A stretch of 64,000 nt of DNA from Avrilella dinanensis (GCF_002807015.1 NZ_NIPO01000001.1:548890-612889), one strand, 5' to 3'; positions 27,507 through 35,710 are shown, counted from the first letter of the stretch. The notes: generated from the sequence alone by a model not told the origin. Numbers and translations: made by a program.

Positions 27507-29480
27507 CTAAACAATAGGTATTTGTACTGAAATTACCGTAGTTCCTTTTTCAGTTTTAATTTCTATTTTTCCCTTTAACTCAGATAAACGGTCTTTTATA
27601 CTGTTAAGTCCTAAACCTGTTTTTTCTTGATTCTTTTTAAAGCCAATGCCGTCATCGTGTACACGGACAAGTAATGAATTTTCTTTTTCTAAAACAAAAA
27701 CAAAACATTTTTGTGCTTTACTGTGTTTGTTTACGTTTTGCAGCAGTTCCTGAATAATCAGATAAATGTTTGTTTTTTCTTTGATATTAAAGCGTTCCCA
27801 TTTTATTTTTTTATTTATAGAGCAATTAAAAACAGTGCCAAAGGGGTTTTTCTGAGTTAGCACCAGATTTTCTAAGACTAATGAAAAGTCCTGCTGTTGT
27901 GAGAAAAGGTTCTTGTGTAAATTGTGAGAGACTTCTCTTATCTGTGATTCTGTTTTTTGCAATTCTTCAATCAGTCGTTTTTTTTTCAATGGATTATCTG
28001 TTTTCAACTCTTCCAGATTAATACGTGTGGTAAAAAGACGGTTTAAAACACCGTCGTGTAAATCTTTTGCAATACGATCCTGTTCACGTGCTTTGGTTTC
28101 TACGGTAATAGTTTGTTGTTGTAATAAAAGTTCCTGTATCTGTTGTATATTGTTTTGTTCTTTTTGTTGATACATCAATTCTTTATTCTTGATTTTAAGT
28201 CGAAGCACTATAAATATTAATATGGTGAAAAGAGAAATAAACAGTACACCTGCAAATAAATAACTATTTCTTTTACTGAGTATGGTGTTTTGTTCTTCTA
28301 CTTCATCGGTTTCGTAAGCAATTCGTGCAAATTTATTTCGGGTAGCTTTTTCCAACTCATACAAACTGTCCTTTACTTTATGATATTTTTCCGTATATAG
28401 AATTTTGTTTTCTTTATCATTTACTGACAAGAGTTCTAAACTTTGTAAAAGATCATAATTACTGTGGTATTTAATAGACAAAATGTAGGCTTCGTTAAAA
28501 TTTTTCAAAGCATGTAAAGTATCCTGTTGAGTTAGGAAATATTCGCCGATAATAATTTTACTGCCAATTATTCCTTGTTTGTGATCTATTTCTTCTCGTA
28601 TCTTCAACGAAGTACTCAGTAAAGAATCGATAATTTCTTGGTTCTGACTTGAAGAGTATATGCTGTTTTTTGCATAGTTATTAAGTAGCATAGCATGTAG
28701 CTTCGGATAACTTTCTACATATTCTTGTGAGAGTGCCATATCAAGATACTCTTTTGCTTTTAAATAATTATTGGTTTCAATATAAAAATTGCCCATGTTA
28801 TTATAATAAGACAGCCATGATCTTTCTATTCTATTCGAATTATATTTTTCATTTTCAAGCCGATTCAATAAGCCGGGTATTTTGTCGTAATAGTTTAAAG
28901 CTTCGTCATATTCTTTAAGATTCTTTAGGTTTAATGCCATTCTTAAAGTAGCTTCATAAATTAGTCTGGTATTTCTTGATTTATTTAAGATATTAAGAGC
29001 ACGTATGGTTTGTACTTCGCTCTCAGCGGAAATCCCCATATTATACAAAATTCCTGCTTTATACGAAATCATACGCCCCCAGTTTAAGCTATCTTTTTTT
29101 GTAAGGTTATACAGTTTTTCTGCTTTGGTATAGCATAAAAATGCACTATCTAATTTTTGTTGGTTATCATAAACATTCCCCAAATACCAATAAACTTTTG
29201 CCTGATGTAAGGTATCTTTCTTTTTTGTTGCTCTCTTAAAAATTTCTTCTAACGCCTGTTTTGATTCTATAAATAACCCTCTATTTTCGTATTCACTGGC
29301 TACTTCTAAAAGTTTTTCTCTGCCTAAAGAATCATTAGGTGTTTGCAGCCTTACATTGTAAATACTATCTACGTATTGTATTCCTAAATTTTTGGAAGCA
29401 GAATTACCGACTGCCTGTGGTTTTTCACAAGAGAAAAAAAGCACACAGAAAGCAAACAAAAAATATTGATTTATACTCAT
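27507..29480 (-). CDS. Lipoprotein-type TPR histidine kinase (NarX/LytS-like)
   Basis: The N-terminus has a lipobox (LFFSC at about residues 14-18), so the sensor part should be lipid-anchored on the periplasmic side. About 370 residues of TPR-like helices follow, then a membrane segment near 410-430. The kinase core is of the HisKA_3 type, with His475 in IAKDLHDGVLNRLF and the ATP-binding NVNKHSKAQK and DDGIGFKKNQEKTGLGL stretches. The cognate regulator is probably the NarL-type protein at 30888. A lipid anchor plus a membrane segment is unusual for textbook kinases but occurs in Flavobacteriia. Confidence 0.88.
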   Translation of the reverse strand: MSINQYFLFAFCVLFFSCEKPQAVGNSASKNLGIQYVDSIYNVRLQTPNDSLGREKLLEVASEYENRGLFIESKQALEEIFKRATKKKDTLHQAKVYWYLGNVYDNQQKLDSAFLCYTKAEKLYNLTKKDSLNWGRMISYKAGILYNMGISAESEVQTIRALNILNKSRNTRLIYEATLRMALNLKNLKEYDEALNYYDKIPGLLNRLENEKYNSNRIERSWLSYYNNMGNFYIETNNYLKAKEYLDMALSQEYVESYPKLHAMLLNNYAKNSIYSSSQNQEIIDSLLSTSLKIREEIDHKQGIIGSKIIIGEYFLTQQDTLHALKNFNEAYILSIKYHSNYDLLQSLELLSVNDKENKILYTEKYHKVKDSLYELEKATRNKFARIAYETDEVEEQNTILSKRNSYLFAGVLFISLFTILIFIVLRLKIKNKELMYQQKEQNNIQQIQELLLQQQTITVETKAREQDRIAKDLHDGVLNRLFTTRINLEELKTDNPLKKKRLIEELQKTESQIREVSHNLHKNLFSQQQDFSLVLENLVLTQKNPFGTVFNCSINKKIKWERFNIKEKTNIYLIIQELLQNVNKHSKAQKCFVFVLEKENSLLVRVHDDGIGFKKNQEKTGLGLNSIKDRLSELKGKIEIKTEKGTTVISVQIPIV

Positions 29481-29515
29481 TGACCAACTAGAATTTCAAC
29501 AAATATAATATTAGA

Positions 29516-29541
29516 AAAGCGGTTTGTAAAGAAACCGCTTT
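29516..29541. terminator. Intrinsic terminator
   Basis: AAAGCGGTTT and AAACCGCTTT pair perfectly around six bases. It lies 7 bp downstream of the stop of the Asp-rich lipoprotein gene on the minus strand and 36 bp before the kinase start. Confidence 0.7.
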
Positions 29542-29547
29542 CTTAAT

Positions 29548-29778
29548 TTATTTTTTAGGATTTGGAAACTTGATTCCTCCTAAATCTTTATCATTATCAT
29601 CGTCATCATCTCCATTTCCAGGATTTGTTTCGCCTATTCCGGTTTCTGTAGAAGATGTTGATTTTGTTTGATACTGATCTTGCCTATTTATTTCTTCTGT
29701 ATCATCATCATTTGAACAAGAAATAAAAGTGGTTGCAGACAGACATAGTAATGCCATTACAAAAAATTGCTTTTTCAT
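29548..29778 (-). CDS. Small Asp-rich lipoprotein
   Basis: The 76-residue protein has a lipoprotein signal ending TFISC followed by SNDDDTEE. Acidic residues right after the lipid Cys act as a surface-export signal in Bacteroidota. The mature part holds a GDDDDDNDKD run and a short GGIKFPNPKK tail. It sits between the LytTR gene and the kinase gene and has its own terminator. It could be the ligand or reporter of that pair, but nothing in the sequence proves it. Confidence 0.65.
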   Translation of the reverse strand: MKKQFFVMALLCLSATTFISCSNDDDTEEINRQDQYQTKSTSSTETGIGETNPGNGDDDDDNDKDLGGIKFPNPKK

Positions 29779-30041
29779 TTTTTAATAAATTAAATGTTAA
29801 TGAATAGCCCGCCTATCTGCAGCTTCGGCAGGTTTTTTTACTTTGGAAAAAGACACTGTTTATATCTCATTCCTAAAAAGATCTCTTTCTTAATTTTGCT
29901 TTAAAGACAAGACAAAGTAACTGAATACCAAGTGCTCTTAGAAATATTAAAGGAGCTGTTTAGTCAATGAGGCTAGTCTGTGAGGATTGTAAGGAATGTA
30001 AAGGGTGAAATAAGTCATTTTGGAAACAGCTATTTTTATTT

Positions 30042-30782
30042 TCAGTTACCAATTAGGTTTAAATAGAGAATATGTTCTACTGAATTGCGATAATTATTAG
30101 AAAAAGGAAGTTCCTCGTTAAAGTTTAAGTAACACCTAGATTTACTAAAATGTATCCTAGAAATAAAATAAATATTAACAATATAACTTTTATGGATTCT
30201 TATGAAATAAGGAGGAAGAGACAGCTCAAAATATTTTAATGTCTTATATGCTGTAACAATCGATCCATTTATTAATTTAAAATCGGTGGTATTGTTATCA
30301 GCTTTAACATAGACGATATCAGTATAGTTCAAGAATCTATAATCACTATAAGATTTAATACATATTGATTTTTGCGGAATAGTCGGTATGTACTTTTCAA
30401 ATTTTGATAAGCATTTACCAAGCGTATGGAAATTAGATTCTGTAATATAATCCGACATTCCATTTTGGATAGAATTGAGAGCAAAAACATTTGTTGGGCT
30501 TAACACAATTATATAAGGAATCAAAGGCAGGTATTCAAAAGATTCTGCAAGCACTTCAATAGTAATATTACTATTTGGTTTTACTGAAGTATTAAAAAAA
30601 ACTAACTGAGGCTTGACTTTTACAATAGCTTCTAAAGCATCTGTATTGTTAGGAAAAATACCTGCACAGAAATAATTAGGAAAAAACTCGGTAATTCTTT
30701 TCACATCCATGCCCTTAACGCATTGATCTCCAACTATAACAAAAGAATAATACACACAAAAAAATTTGTTGCAACTTAACAA
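30042..30782 (-). CDS. LytTR-type regulator with degenerate receiver
   Basis: The C-terminal part (about 130-246) is a LytTR DNA-binding domain (DIVYVKADNNTTDFKLI, YFIRIHKSYIVNI). The N-terminal 120 residues fit a receiver fold, but the phospho-acceptor position reads Asn64 in LVFFNTSVKP, and only one Asp remains in the first acidic pocket (VIVGDQ). It should therefore not be regulated by phosphorylation in the normal way. It is divergent from the NarL-type gene. Some upstream ATGs could shift the N-terminus slightly. Confidence 0.78.
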   Translation of the reverse strand: MLSCNKFFCVYYSFVIVGDQCVKGMDVKRITEFFPNYFCAGIFPNNTDALEAIVKVKPQLVFFNTSVKPNSNITIEVLAESFEYLPLIPYIIVLSPTNVFALNSIQNGMSDYITESNFHTLGKCLSKFEKYIPTIPQKSICIKSYSDYRFLNYTDIVYVKADNNTTDFKLINGSIVTAYKTLKYFELSLPPYFIRIHKSYIVNIYFISRIHFSKSRCYLNFNEELPFSNNYRNSVEHILYLNLIGN

Positions 30783-30887
30783 GCTTTTAAAGCATCATAC
30801 AACACCTTAGGTAGCAAAAATGTTAATTTTCACAAGGTGCTTTAATATCTTTTTTATAAATTGTGCCTTCTAAGTAAAACATATAAA

Positions 30888-31520
30888 ATGGATATGAATA
30901 TTTTACTCGTTGATGATCATATAATGACTCTAAAAGGGTATTCTTCGATCTTAAACGAGAGCAACAATACTATTCATAAGGCTCAAACTTGTCAAGATGT
31001 CTATAATTTAGTTAATAAAGGCTTTGTTTTCGATGTGGCTATAATAGACCACAACTTACCAGCTTACTCAGAAAAAAAATTGCATTCCGGAGTTGATTGT
31101 GCATTGTTATTAAAAAAGGAAAATCCAAACTGCAAAATCATTTTAATTACTGCACATACTGAGTTTATCGAGCTTTATTCTATGTACAAAAAAGTTAATC
31201 CTTCTGCCTTAATTGTTAAAGAGGATCTTACAATAGAAATTTTTAAATCAATAGTGTATTCTTCCGATAGTAGCACTTATTTTAGTGAACGAGCTAAACA
31301 AGCCATAAAATTTGTAACAAGTAAATTACCTTTATTAAGTGAAACCAATATCGAAATTTTAATGTACCTTTCAAAAGGCTTTAAAATCAATGAACTTACC
31401 GATATTATAGGTCTTTCCAAAAGTGCTATACAAAAACGGATTGCAAAAATGCAGTTGGAGTTTGATGTTTCCGATACTTCGAGTTTAATCAAGGTAATGT
31501 ATGAGTTAAATTATTTTTAA
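30888..31520 (+). CDS. NarL/FixJ-type response regulator
   Basis: Starting at the ATG at 30888 gives 210 residues beginning MDMNILLVDDHIM, which is where receivers start. Asp9 and Asp10 form the acidic pocket, and Asp54 in AIIDHNLPAY is the phospho-acceptor. A LuxR-type helix-turn-helix domain closes the protein (LSETNIEILMYLSKGFKINE, IGLSKSAIQKRIAKMQ). A frame nine codons longer exists but adds a non-family extension. The HisKA_3 kinase at 27507 is the likely partner, since kinases of that class pair with NarL-type regulators. Confidence 0.88.
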   Translation: MDMNILLVDDHIMTLKGYSSILNESNNTIHKAQTCQDVYNLVNKGFVFDVAIIDHNLPAYSEKKLHSGVDCALLLKKENPNCKIILITAHTEFIELYSMYKKVNPSALIVKEDLTIEIFKSIVYSSDSSTYFSERAKQAIKFVTSKLPLLSETNIEILMYLSKGFKINELTDIIGLSKSAIQKRIAKMQLEFDVSDTSSLIKVMYELNYF

Positions 31521-31539
31521 AAGATTTCTCTCCAAGAAT

Positions 31540-32512
31540 TTATATTCCCGGCGGACGTCTTTTTCTCTTTTTCTTCTTCTTATAATGAGGAAGCTGTTCT
31601 TCTGAATTTTCGTACATCAATGGCTCAGAATTAAGTAAAGCACCCAAAATGCTTACCGCAGAATTACCAATGCTGTCAATGAGTTGTTCCAAATCCGAAT
31701 GGTTATTTCGGTAAATATCCTTTGCTGTATCAAGAGCATTTTGCTGGTCTGCATCAATCAGTTTGTTTTCAAGCTGATTCAACAAATGAATAGCTCTTTT
31801 TTGTTCTGCATTACCGTTTTTCATCGTCAGTGCATAATTCATAGAATCTTTTAACATTCGGTCAAAATCAACCATTTGATCAAAAAGCAGTTCGCCTGAT
31901 TCTTTGAATGCTATGCGATTGAATTGTCCTAATTTAGCAGAATGTTTCTCATTTTTGCCTCGTGAATTATTCATCGGGCTAAGCTTGATTTTGTTTGTAA
32001 TATCCTTACGGCTGACAATAATCTGTATGTGCATTTGCTCTCCTTCTTTCGGTTGTCCCACCTGAGCAATTCCTTTTTTTACTTCTTCATCGGTATGATG
32101 ATGATAACGATAACGTTCCAATTTGCCGTACCATAACAAATCTTTACCACTTTCTATACCGGGACGTTTAAAATTACGGGCATAGGTATCCATTACAGAA
32201 GAAGCGTATTTTTTTAATTCTTCCTCTGCACCTTTTTCTCCAAACTGTTCTTTGAGATAAATAATTTCTTTTTGGCTGGGACTGATTTATCAGAAAAAAC
32301 TTTGCATCGGTTCTGCTTAATTTGGCTACATTGTTGTCAATTTTTACCCGTACTTCCTGCGGGGTAATATCTCTGTTCACGTTATTAAACCATAATTCAT
32401 TTTCTATTTTTTCTTCAAATGCTGTACGATTTTCTTTTTCCAGATAGTTTACCAGTTGTCCTGAACTTCCTTTATTGTTTCCTGTTTCAGAATCCGTTAT
32501 ATTAATGTACAT
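31540..32512 (-). pseudogene. DUF5712/BtgB-type mobilization protein, frameshifted
   Basis: Two overlapping frames together give one mobilization protein. The first frame (32512-32174) starts MYINITDSETGNNKGSSGQL and stays in family up to KLSRTDAKFFLIN; it then turns into random sequence. The other frame contains SPSQKEIIYLKEQFG, which continues the same protein and runs on through DTYARNFKRPGIESG, the His-rich RYRYHHHTDEE and MHIQIIVSRKD to a basic tail. The shift lies near 32284 and equals one extra base or two missing bases. It is either a disabled gene or a sequencing error. Family members act in plasmid or element transfer with BtgA. Confidence 0.75.
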
Positions 32513-32516
32513 AATC

Positions 32517-33065
32517 TTACAGATTTTTGAGTGATTGTTTTACGTGAACGATAAGTTCTTCTTTTTTCACATTGGATGTAGTCCAGCCCATATCTTCCCG
32601 TTGGGTAATATAATAATCCAGTAATCTGCCAAACTGTTCTTTGAGCAGTTCTTTCTCTTTTTGTTTTGAAATCAGATGTTTCAATCCGTTTATAACCTGT
32701 TCACTTCTTTTGGTAAGTACGGCTGTTTGTTCACTTTCTATTAAAAGATGTCTGCCTATTCCTTCCAAAAGTTCTTTTTGTTTTAAAGAAGCTTTCTTCA
32801 AGATACCGGAATCCGTAAACAATGGAAGAAGAAAGTCTTTTTCCTGTTGACGAATAAAAGATAAAATACGGTTGACGCCTGAAGAAAGTTCTCGTTTCAG
32901 TATTTCATCATCAGGGTCTGCTGGATCTTTTTTACTACGGTAAAAATAATCCACCATCTGGCAAAAAAGTTCCTTTTTGCTACGTCTAAAACTTTTAGCC
33001 AGTTTCTCTATCTTTTCGTCCGTTTCTTTGGGATAACGGATACTGTTGGTATCTCGCTGCTTCAT
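32517..33065 (-). CDS. BfmA/BtgA family mobilization protein
   Basis: The 182-residue protein begins with a ribbon-helix-helix-like segment (SIRYPKETDEKIEKLAKSF) followed by helical sequence (QMVDYFYRSKKDPADPDDEI), the pattern of BfmA/BtgA proteins of Bacteroidota mobilizable elements. These bind the transfer origin and assist the relaxase. Its stop lies 4 bp before the start of the frameshifted partner. The palindrome cluster at 33098-33160 lies right upstream and is its likely binding site. Confidence 0.75.
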   Translation of the reverse strand: MKQRDTNSIRYPKETDEKIEKLAKSFRRSKKELFCQMVDYFYRSKKDPADPDDEILKRELSSGVNRILSFIRQQEKDFLLPLFTDSGILKKASLKQKELLEGIGRHLLIESEQTAVLTKRSEQVINGLKHLISKQKEKELLKEQFGRLLDYYITQREDMGWTTSNVKKEELIVHVKQSLKNL

Positions 33066-33097
33066 AATATCTTATCTTCTAAATACTGATATACCCT

Positions 33098-33160
33098 ACG
33101 GTATACCGTTTTCCTTGTTATATGTAGTCTGAAAGACTACAAGTATACCTGTGGTATACT
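33098..33160. promoter_or_regulatory. Cluster of three palindromes with GTATACC half-sites (operator or oriT)
   Basis: ACGGTATACCGT (33098-33109) is a perfect palindrome. GTAGTCT/AGACTAC (33124-33140) follows with a 3-base loop. AGTATACC/GGTATACT (33142-33160) follows with another 3-base loop. The first and third share the core GGTATAC. The cluster starts 33 bp upstream of the btgA-like ATG, where an autoregulatory operator or part of the transfer origin is expected. Confidence 0.6.
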
Positions 33161-33187
33161 AAAACCCTCTGCAACGCCAGTAAAGAG

Positions 33188-33228
33188 GCAAGCGAGTAGG
33201 GCTCTGCCCAACTCCCGCTTGCTTTTTT
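33188..33228. terminator. Long G+C-rich hairpin with T-run (terminator or oriT hairpin)
   Basis: GCAAGCG...AGGGC pairs with GCCC...CGCTTGC, with a 2-base bulge and one mismatch, and TTTTTT follows. It is far richer in G+C than its surroundings. Its place behind the palindromes is also compatible with a transfer-origin hairpin. Confidence 0.5.
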
Positions 33229-33338
33229 CAAAACATTAGTATGTTCCTTAAATATTCTCATTGTTGCTGTATTTTGTTTGCTGAAATTCTATTTACAAAT
33301 TAAAGTCTTGTTTATGAAATAATTGACATACGATAACA

Positions 33339-33740
33339 CGCCAAATACTACCTTTGAACGCCAAATGAAGCCACACGTAGATGAAAAAAATTAAAGGCTA
33401 CGAAAATCTAAAATGAGAAAAAGAAAAGTGATATATGTAGATACGTAGGAATTTAAGTAAGTACGTTTCTTCTCCTTAAAATTGTTTTCAAAACAGAAAA
33501 AAAAGAAAGCCGTTCCATCAAGGCGGACAGGTGGAAAAACCGAAAGGAAACGGAATAAGTCCCGAAGGGTGGCAGGGCAACACAACAACTCCGCGAAGCC
33601 GCTCTTTGCCCTGCCATTATGCCGTAAGCTTTTGGTGGGCGGTGCGGTGGGTCTCCGCCTTACCTTTGCTGTGTTTTTGTTCTTTTTTTGTACACTTTAA
33701 ATATACAATTTAGCATCTGAACGCCAAATGCTACCTTTGA
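33339..33740. repeat. G+C-rich block bracketed by 19-bp direct repeats
   Basis: CGCCAAATACTACCTTTGA at 33339 recurs as CGCCAAATGCTACCTTTGA at 33722, and an extra CGCCAAATG half copy sits at 33359. Between them lies a block (about 33500-33680) with much more G+C than the rest of the region and a 10-bp perfect stem, GGCAGGGCAA at 33571 with TTGCCCTGCC at 33606. Open frames in the block have coding bias on neither strand, so I do not call a gene. The remaining gap 33229-33338 is featureless. Confidence 0.55.
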
Positions 33741-33804
33741 CTGCAACATCAGTAGCCCTCCTCGTTTACTCCACTAATTTAGTTGGAACAACAAAAAGAA
33801 GTAA

Positions 33805-33966
33805 ATGATGGAGAGGCGAGAAATAAGGAAAATTCCGATTGATGAAGCTATGCAGATTCTGCATAATAATGGGATAAATGTAAGCAAAGAGGAAACCGAA
33901 AAGATTCTTGATTTTTTATATCTCTTAACAGAACTTATTTTGTCAGAGTGTTTTGATGGCGAGTGA
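33805..33966 (+). CDS. Small protein encoded upstream of the recombinase (53 aa)
   Basis: An ATG frame of 53 codons begins MMERREIRKIPIDEAMQILH and contains ISKEE-like helix breaks followed by EKILDFLYLLTELI. The two-helix pattern is like small proteins I recall next to recombinases in Bacteroidota elements. It ends 56 bp before the recombinase ATG on the same strand. A role in recombination control is inference from position. Confidence 0.55.
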   Translation: MMERREIRKIPIDEAMQILHNNGINVSKEETEKILDFLYLLTELILSECFDGE

Positions 33967-34022
33967 ATTATTTGTAAATTGCTAATCCTTCTCAAATTCA
34001 CGAACTAATCAATATTATACCA

Positions 34023-35603
34023 ATGAAAATAGCAGATTTATACGTCAGAGTTTCTACCGATGAGCAAGCAGACAAAGGATATTCCCAAAGAGATCAGGAG
34101 GAACGACTAAGAAGGTATTGTTCCTCTCATAATATTAGGGTGGGACAAATAATTTATGAAGATCATTCAGCAAAATCATTTAACCGACCGGAATGGGTAA
34201 AATTACTTACCTCACTGAAAAAGAAAAGCTCCAAAACAAATCTTGTTCTTTTTACTAAATGGGATCGCTTTAGCCGTAACGCAGGAGATGCCTATCAGAT
34301 GATTAATACCCTCACAAAATTAGGAGTTGATCCGCAAGCTGTAGAACAACCTTTAGACCTTTCGATTCCTGAAAATAAAATGATGCTGGCAATTTATCTA
34401 GCTGCACCGGAAGTAGAGAACGATAGAAGAGCATTGAACACTTTCTATGGTATGCGTAGAGCAAAAAAAGAAGGGCGGGTTATGGGAAATGCTCCATTTG
34501 GATATATTAATCGAAGTCGTGAAGATGGAAGTAAATACATTGCCATAAAAGAACCGGAAGCATCAACCATGCGTTTGGCGTTTGATGAAATAGCTAAAGG
34601 TATATATGCTCCGGATCAAATCAGACAGAAAATTTCACGTGCAGGAAAGAAAATAGTAAGTAGAAATGCGTTTCACGTAGCGGTACGAAATCCCGTATAT
34701 TGTGGGAAAGTATTTATACCTAAATACGGCGATGAAGAAGCCACCATTGTTAAAGGACAACACGAAGCCTTGATAAGTGAAGAGTTATTTGATAAAGTTC
34801 AACAGATATTGGACGGAAATAAACGTCAAAGTGTCTATAATACTAAAGTTCTCTCGGATGTAAATTTACCGCTCCGTGGTTACTTGGTCTGTCCCGAATG
34901 TGGACGCAATTTGACAGGAAGTGCATCTAAAGGGAGAAATACCCGTTACTACTATTATCATTGTATTGCATCCTGCGGTTTTCGTCAAAGAGCCAAAAAA
35001 GCTAACCAAATTTTTGAAGAAGGACTTATTCAATTTGGTTTAAATGAAGGTAATAAAGATATTCTCAAAAAAATGGTTCTTCTAAACTACAATCAATTCA
35101 TAAAAGAAAATCCTCAAATGGATAAAAGGAGAATTGCTAAAGAAATAGATAAATTGAACGAAAAACTATCTGTTGCAAGAGAGAAGTTACTTTCTAATAT
35201 TATGGATGATGATGAATATTTAGAACTAAAAAAGGAATACAAACAGAAGATTGAAAAATTAGAAGAACAATTATCCAAAAACAATACATCTAATCCAAGC
35301 GAACAAGATATTCAACGTAAACTGAATAAGGCTTTAGATATTGTTCAAAACATATCAAGCCTCTATACTAATGGTGATATTGAGAAGAAACGAACTTTAA
35401 TTGGTTCGATATTTCCAGAAAAATTAGAATTTGACGGAACGCAATATCGAACCGCTCGAATTAATTCTGTCTTTGCCCGTATCTTCCAAATAAACAACGA
35501 ATTACATAAAAATAAAAACAGGAAAAATGATCATTTTAATCACTTTTCCTGTCTAGTACCTGAGGCGGGAATCGAACCCGCACTCCGAAGAACACGAGTT
35601 TGA
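34023..35603 (+). CDS. Serine site-specific recombinase of the element
   Basis: This is a large serine recombinase. The resolvase-type domain has the nucleophile Ser11 in LYVRVSTDEQADKGYS and the helix TKWDRFSRNAGDAY. A recombinase domain follows (about 160-270), with a zinc ribbon at about 290-325 (VCPECGRNL ... HCIASCGF) and a coiled coil at about 365-430. The last 15 of its 526 residues (PEAGIEPALRRTRV) are the antisense of tRNA-Leu, so the native C-terminus before integration was probably different. Position and tRNA contact point to an integrase role. Confidence 0.9.
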   Translation: MKIADLYVRVSTDEQADKGYSQRDQEERLRRYCSSHNIRVGQIIYEDHSAKSFNRPEWVKLLTSLKKKSSKTNLVLFTKWDRFSRNAGDAYQMINTLTKLGVDPQAVEQPLDLSIPENKMMLAIYLAAPEVENDRRALNTFYGMRRAKKEGRVMGNAPFGYINRSREDGSKYIAIKEPEASTMRLAFDEIAKGIYAPDQIRQKISRAGKKIVSRNAFHVAVRNPVYCGKVFIPKYGDEEATIVKGQHEALISEELFDKVQQILDGNKRQSVYNTKVLSDVNLPLRGYLVCPECGRNLTGSASKGRNTRYYYYHCIASCGFRQRAKKANQIFEEGLIQFGLNEGNKDILKKMVLLNYNQFIKENPQMDKRRIAKEIDKLNEKLSVAREKLLSNIMDDDEYLELKKEYKQKIEKLEEQLSKNNTSNPSEQDIQRKLNKALDIVQNISSLYTNGDIEKKRTLIGSIFPEKLEFDGTQYRTARINSVFARIFQINNELHKNKNRKNDHFNHFSCLVPEAGIEPALRRTRV

Positions 35604-35636
35604 GTCGTGCGCGTCTACCAATTCCGCCACTCAGGC
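35557..35636 (-). tRNA. tRNA-Leu (anticodon CAA)
   Basis: The minus strand folds as a tRNA. The acceptor stem is GCCTGAG/CTCAGGT with discriminator A, and includes a G1-U72 wobble. The D-arm contains GGTAGA. The anticodon stem CACGA/TCGTG encloses loop CTCAAAC, so the anticodon is CAA. A short variable arm and the T-arm GCGGG-TTCGATT-CCCGC follow. No CCA is encoded. The 3' end meets the recombinase gene, so this is the attachment gene. Confidence 0.93.
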
Positions 35637-35658
35637 ATACGGTGTGCAATTGTGAGTG

Positions 35659-35666
35659 CAAATATA
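35659..35666 (-). promoter_or_regulatory. -7 box of tRNA-Leu
   Basis: The minus strand reads TATATTTG (TAnnTTTG). Transcription would start about 15 nt before the mature tRNA 5' end. Confidence 0.5.
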
Positions 35667-35710
35667 AATACTTTTTTTAAAAAAAGAAGTTTATTACAAA
35701 AAAATATTTC

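Larger units (their letters stand above)
9935..35556. mobile_element. Candidate mobilizable genomic island inserted at tRNA-Leu (left end uncertain)
   Basis: The right edge is set by a serine recombinase gene that reads into the 3' end of tRNA-Leu(CAA). Inside lie mobilization genes, two defence systems and a peptide/receptor/regulator cluster; core genes lie on both sides. The left edge is placed after the terminator at 9934 because core-type genes end there. I found no convincing direct repeat of the tRNA end on the left, so several insertions side by side are also possible. Confidence 0.4.

Noticed and set aside
33391..33713. Open frames on both strands in the G+C-rich block
   Set aside because: They overlap each other, have low-complexity translations (runs of Phe, Lys) and no start context. 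The block is better explained as a structured non-coding region.
35557..35636. G1-U72 wobble in tRNA-Leu as a sign that the element rewrote the tRNA end
   Set aside because: The same end sequence seems common in Bacteroidota tRNA-Leu genes, judging from the frequent VPEAGIEPA artefact, so no rewriting need be assumed.
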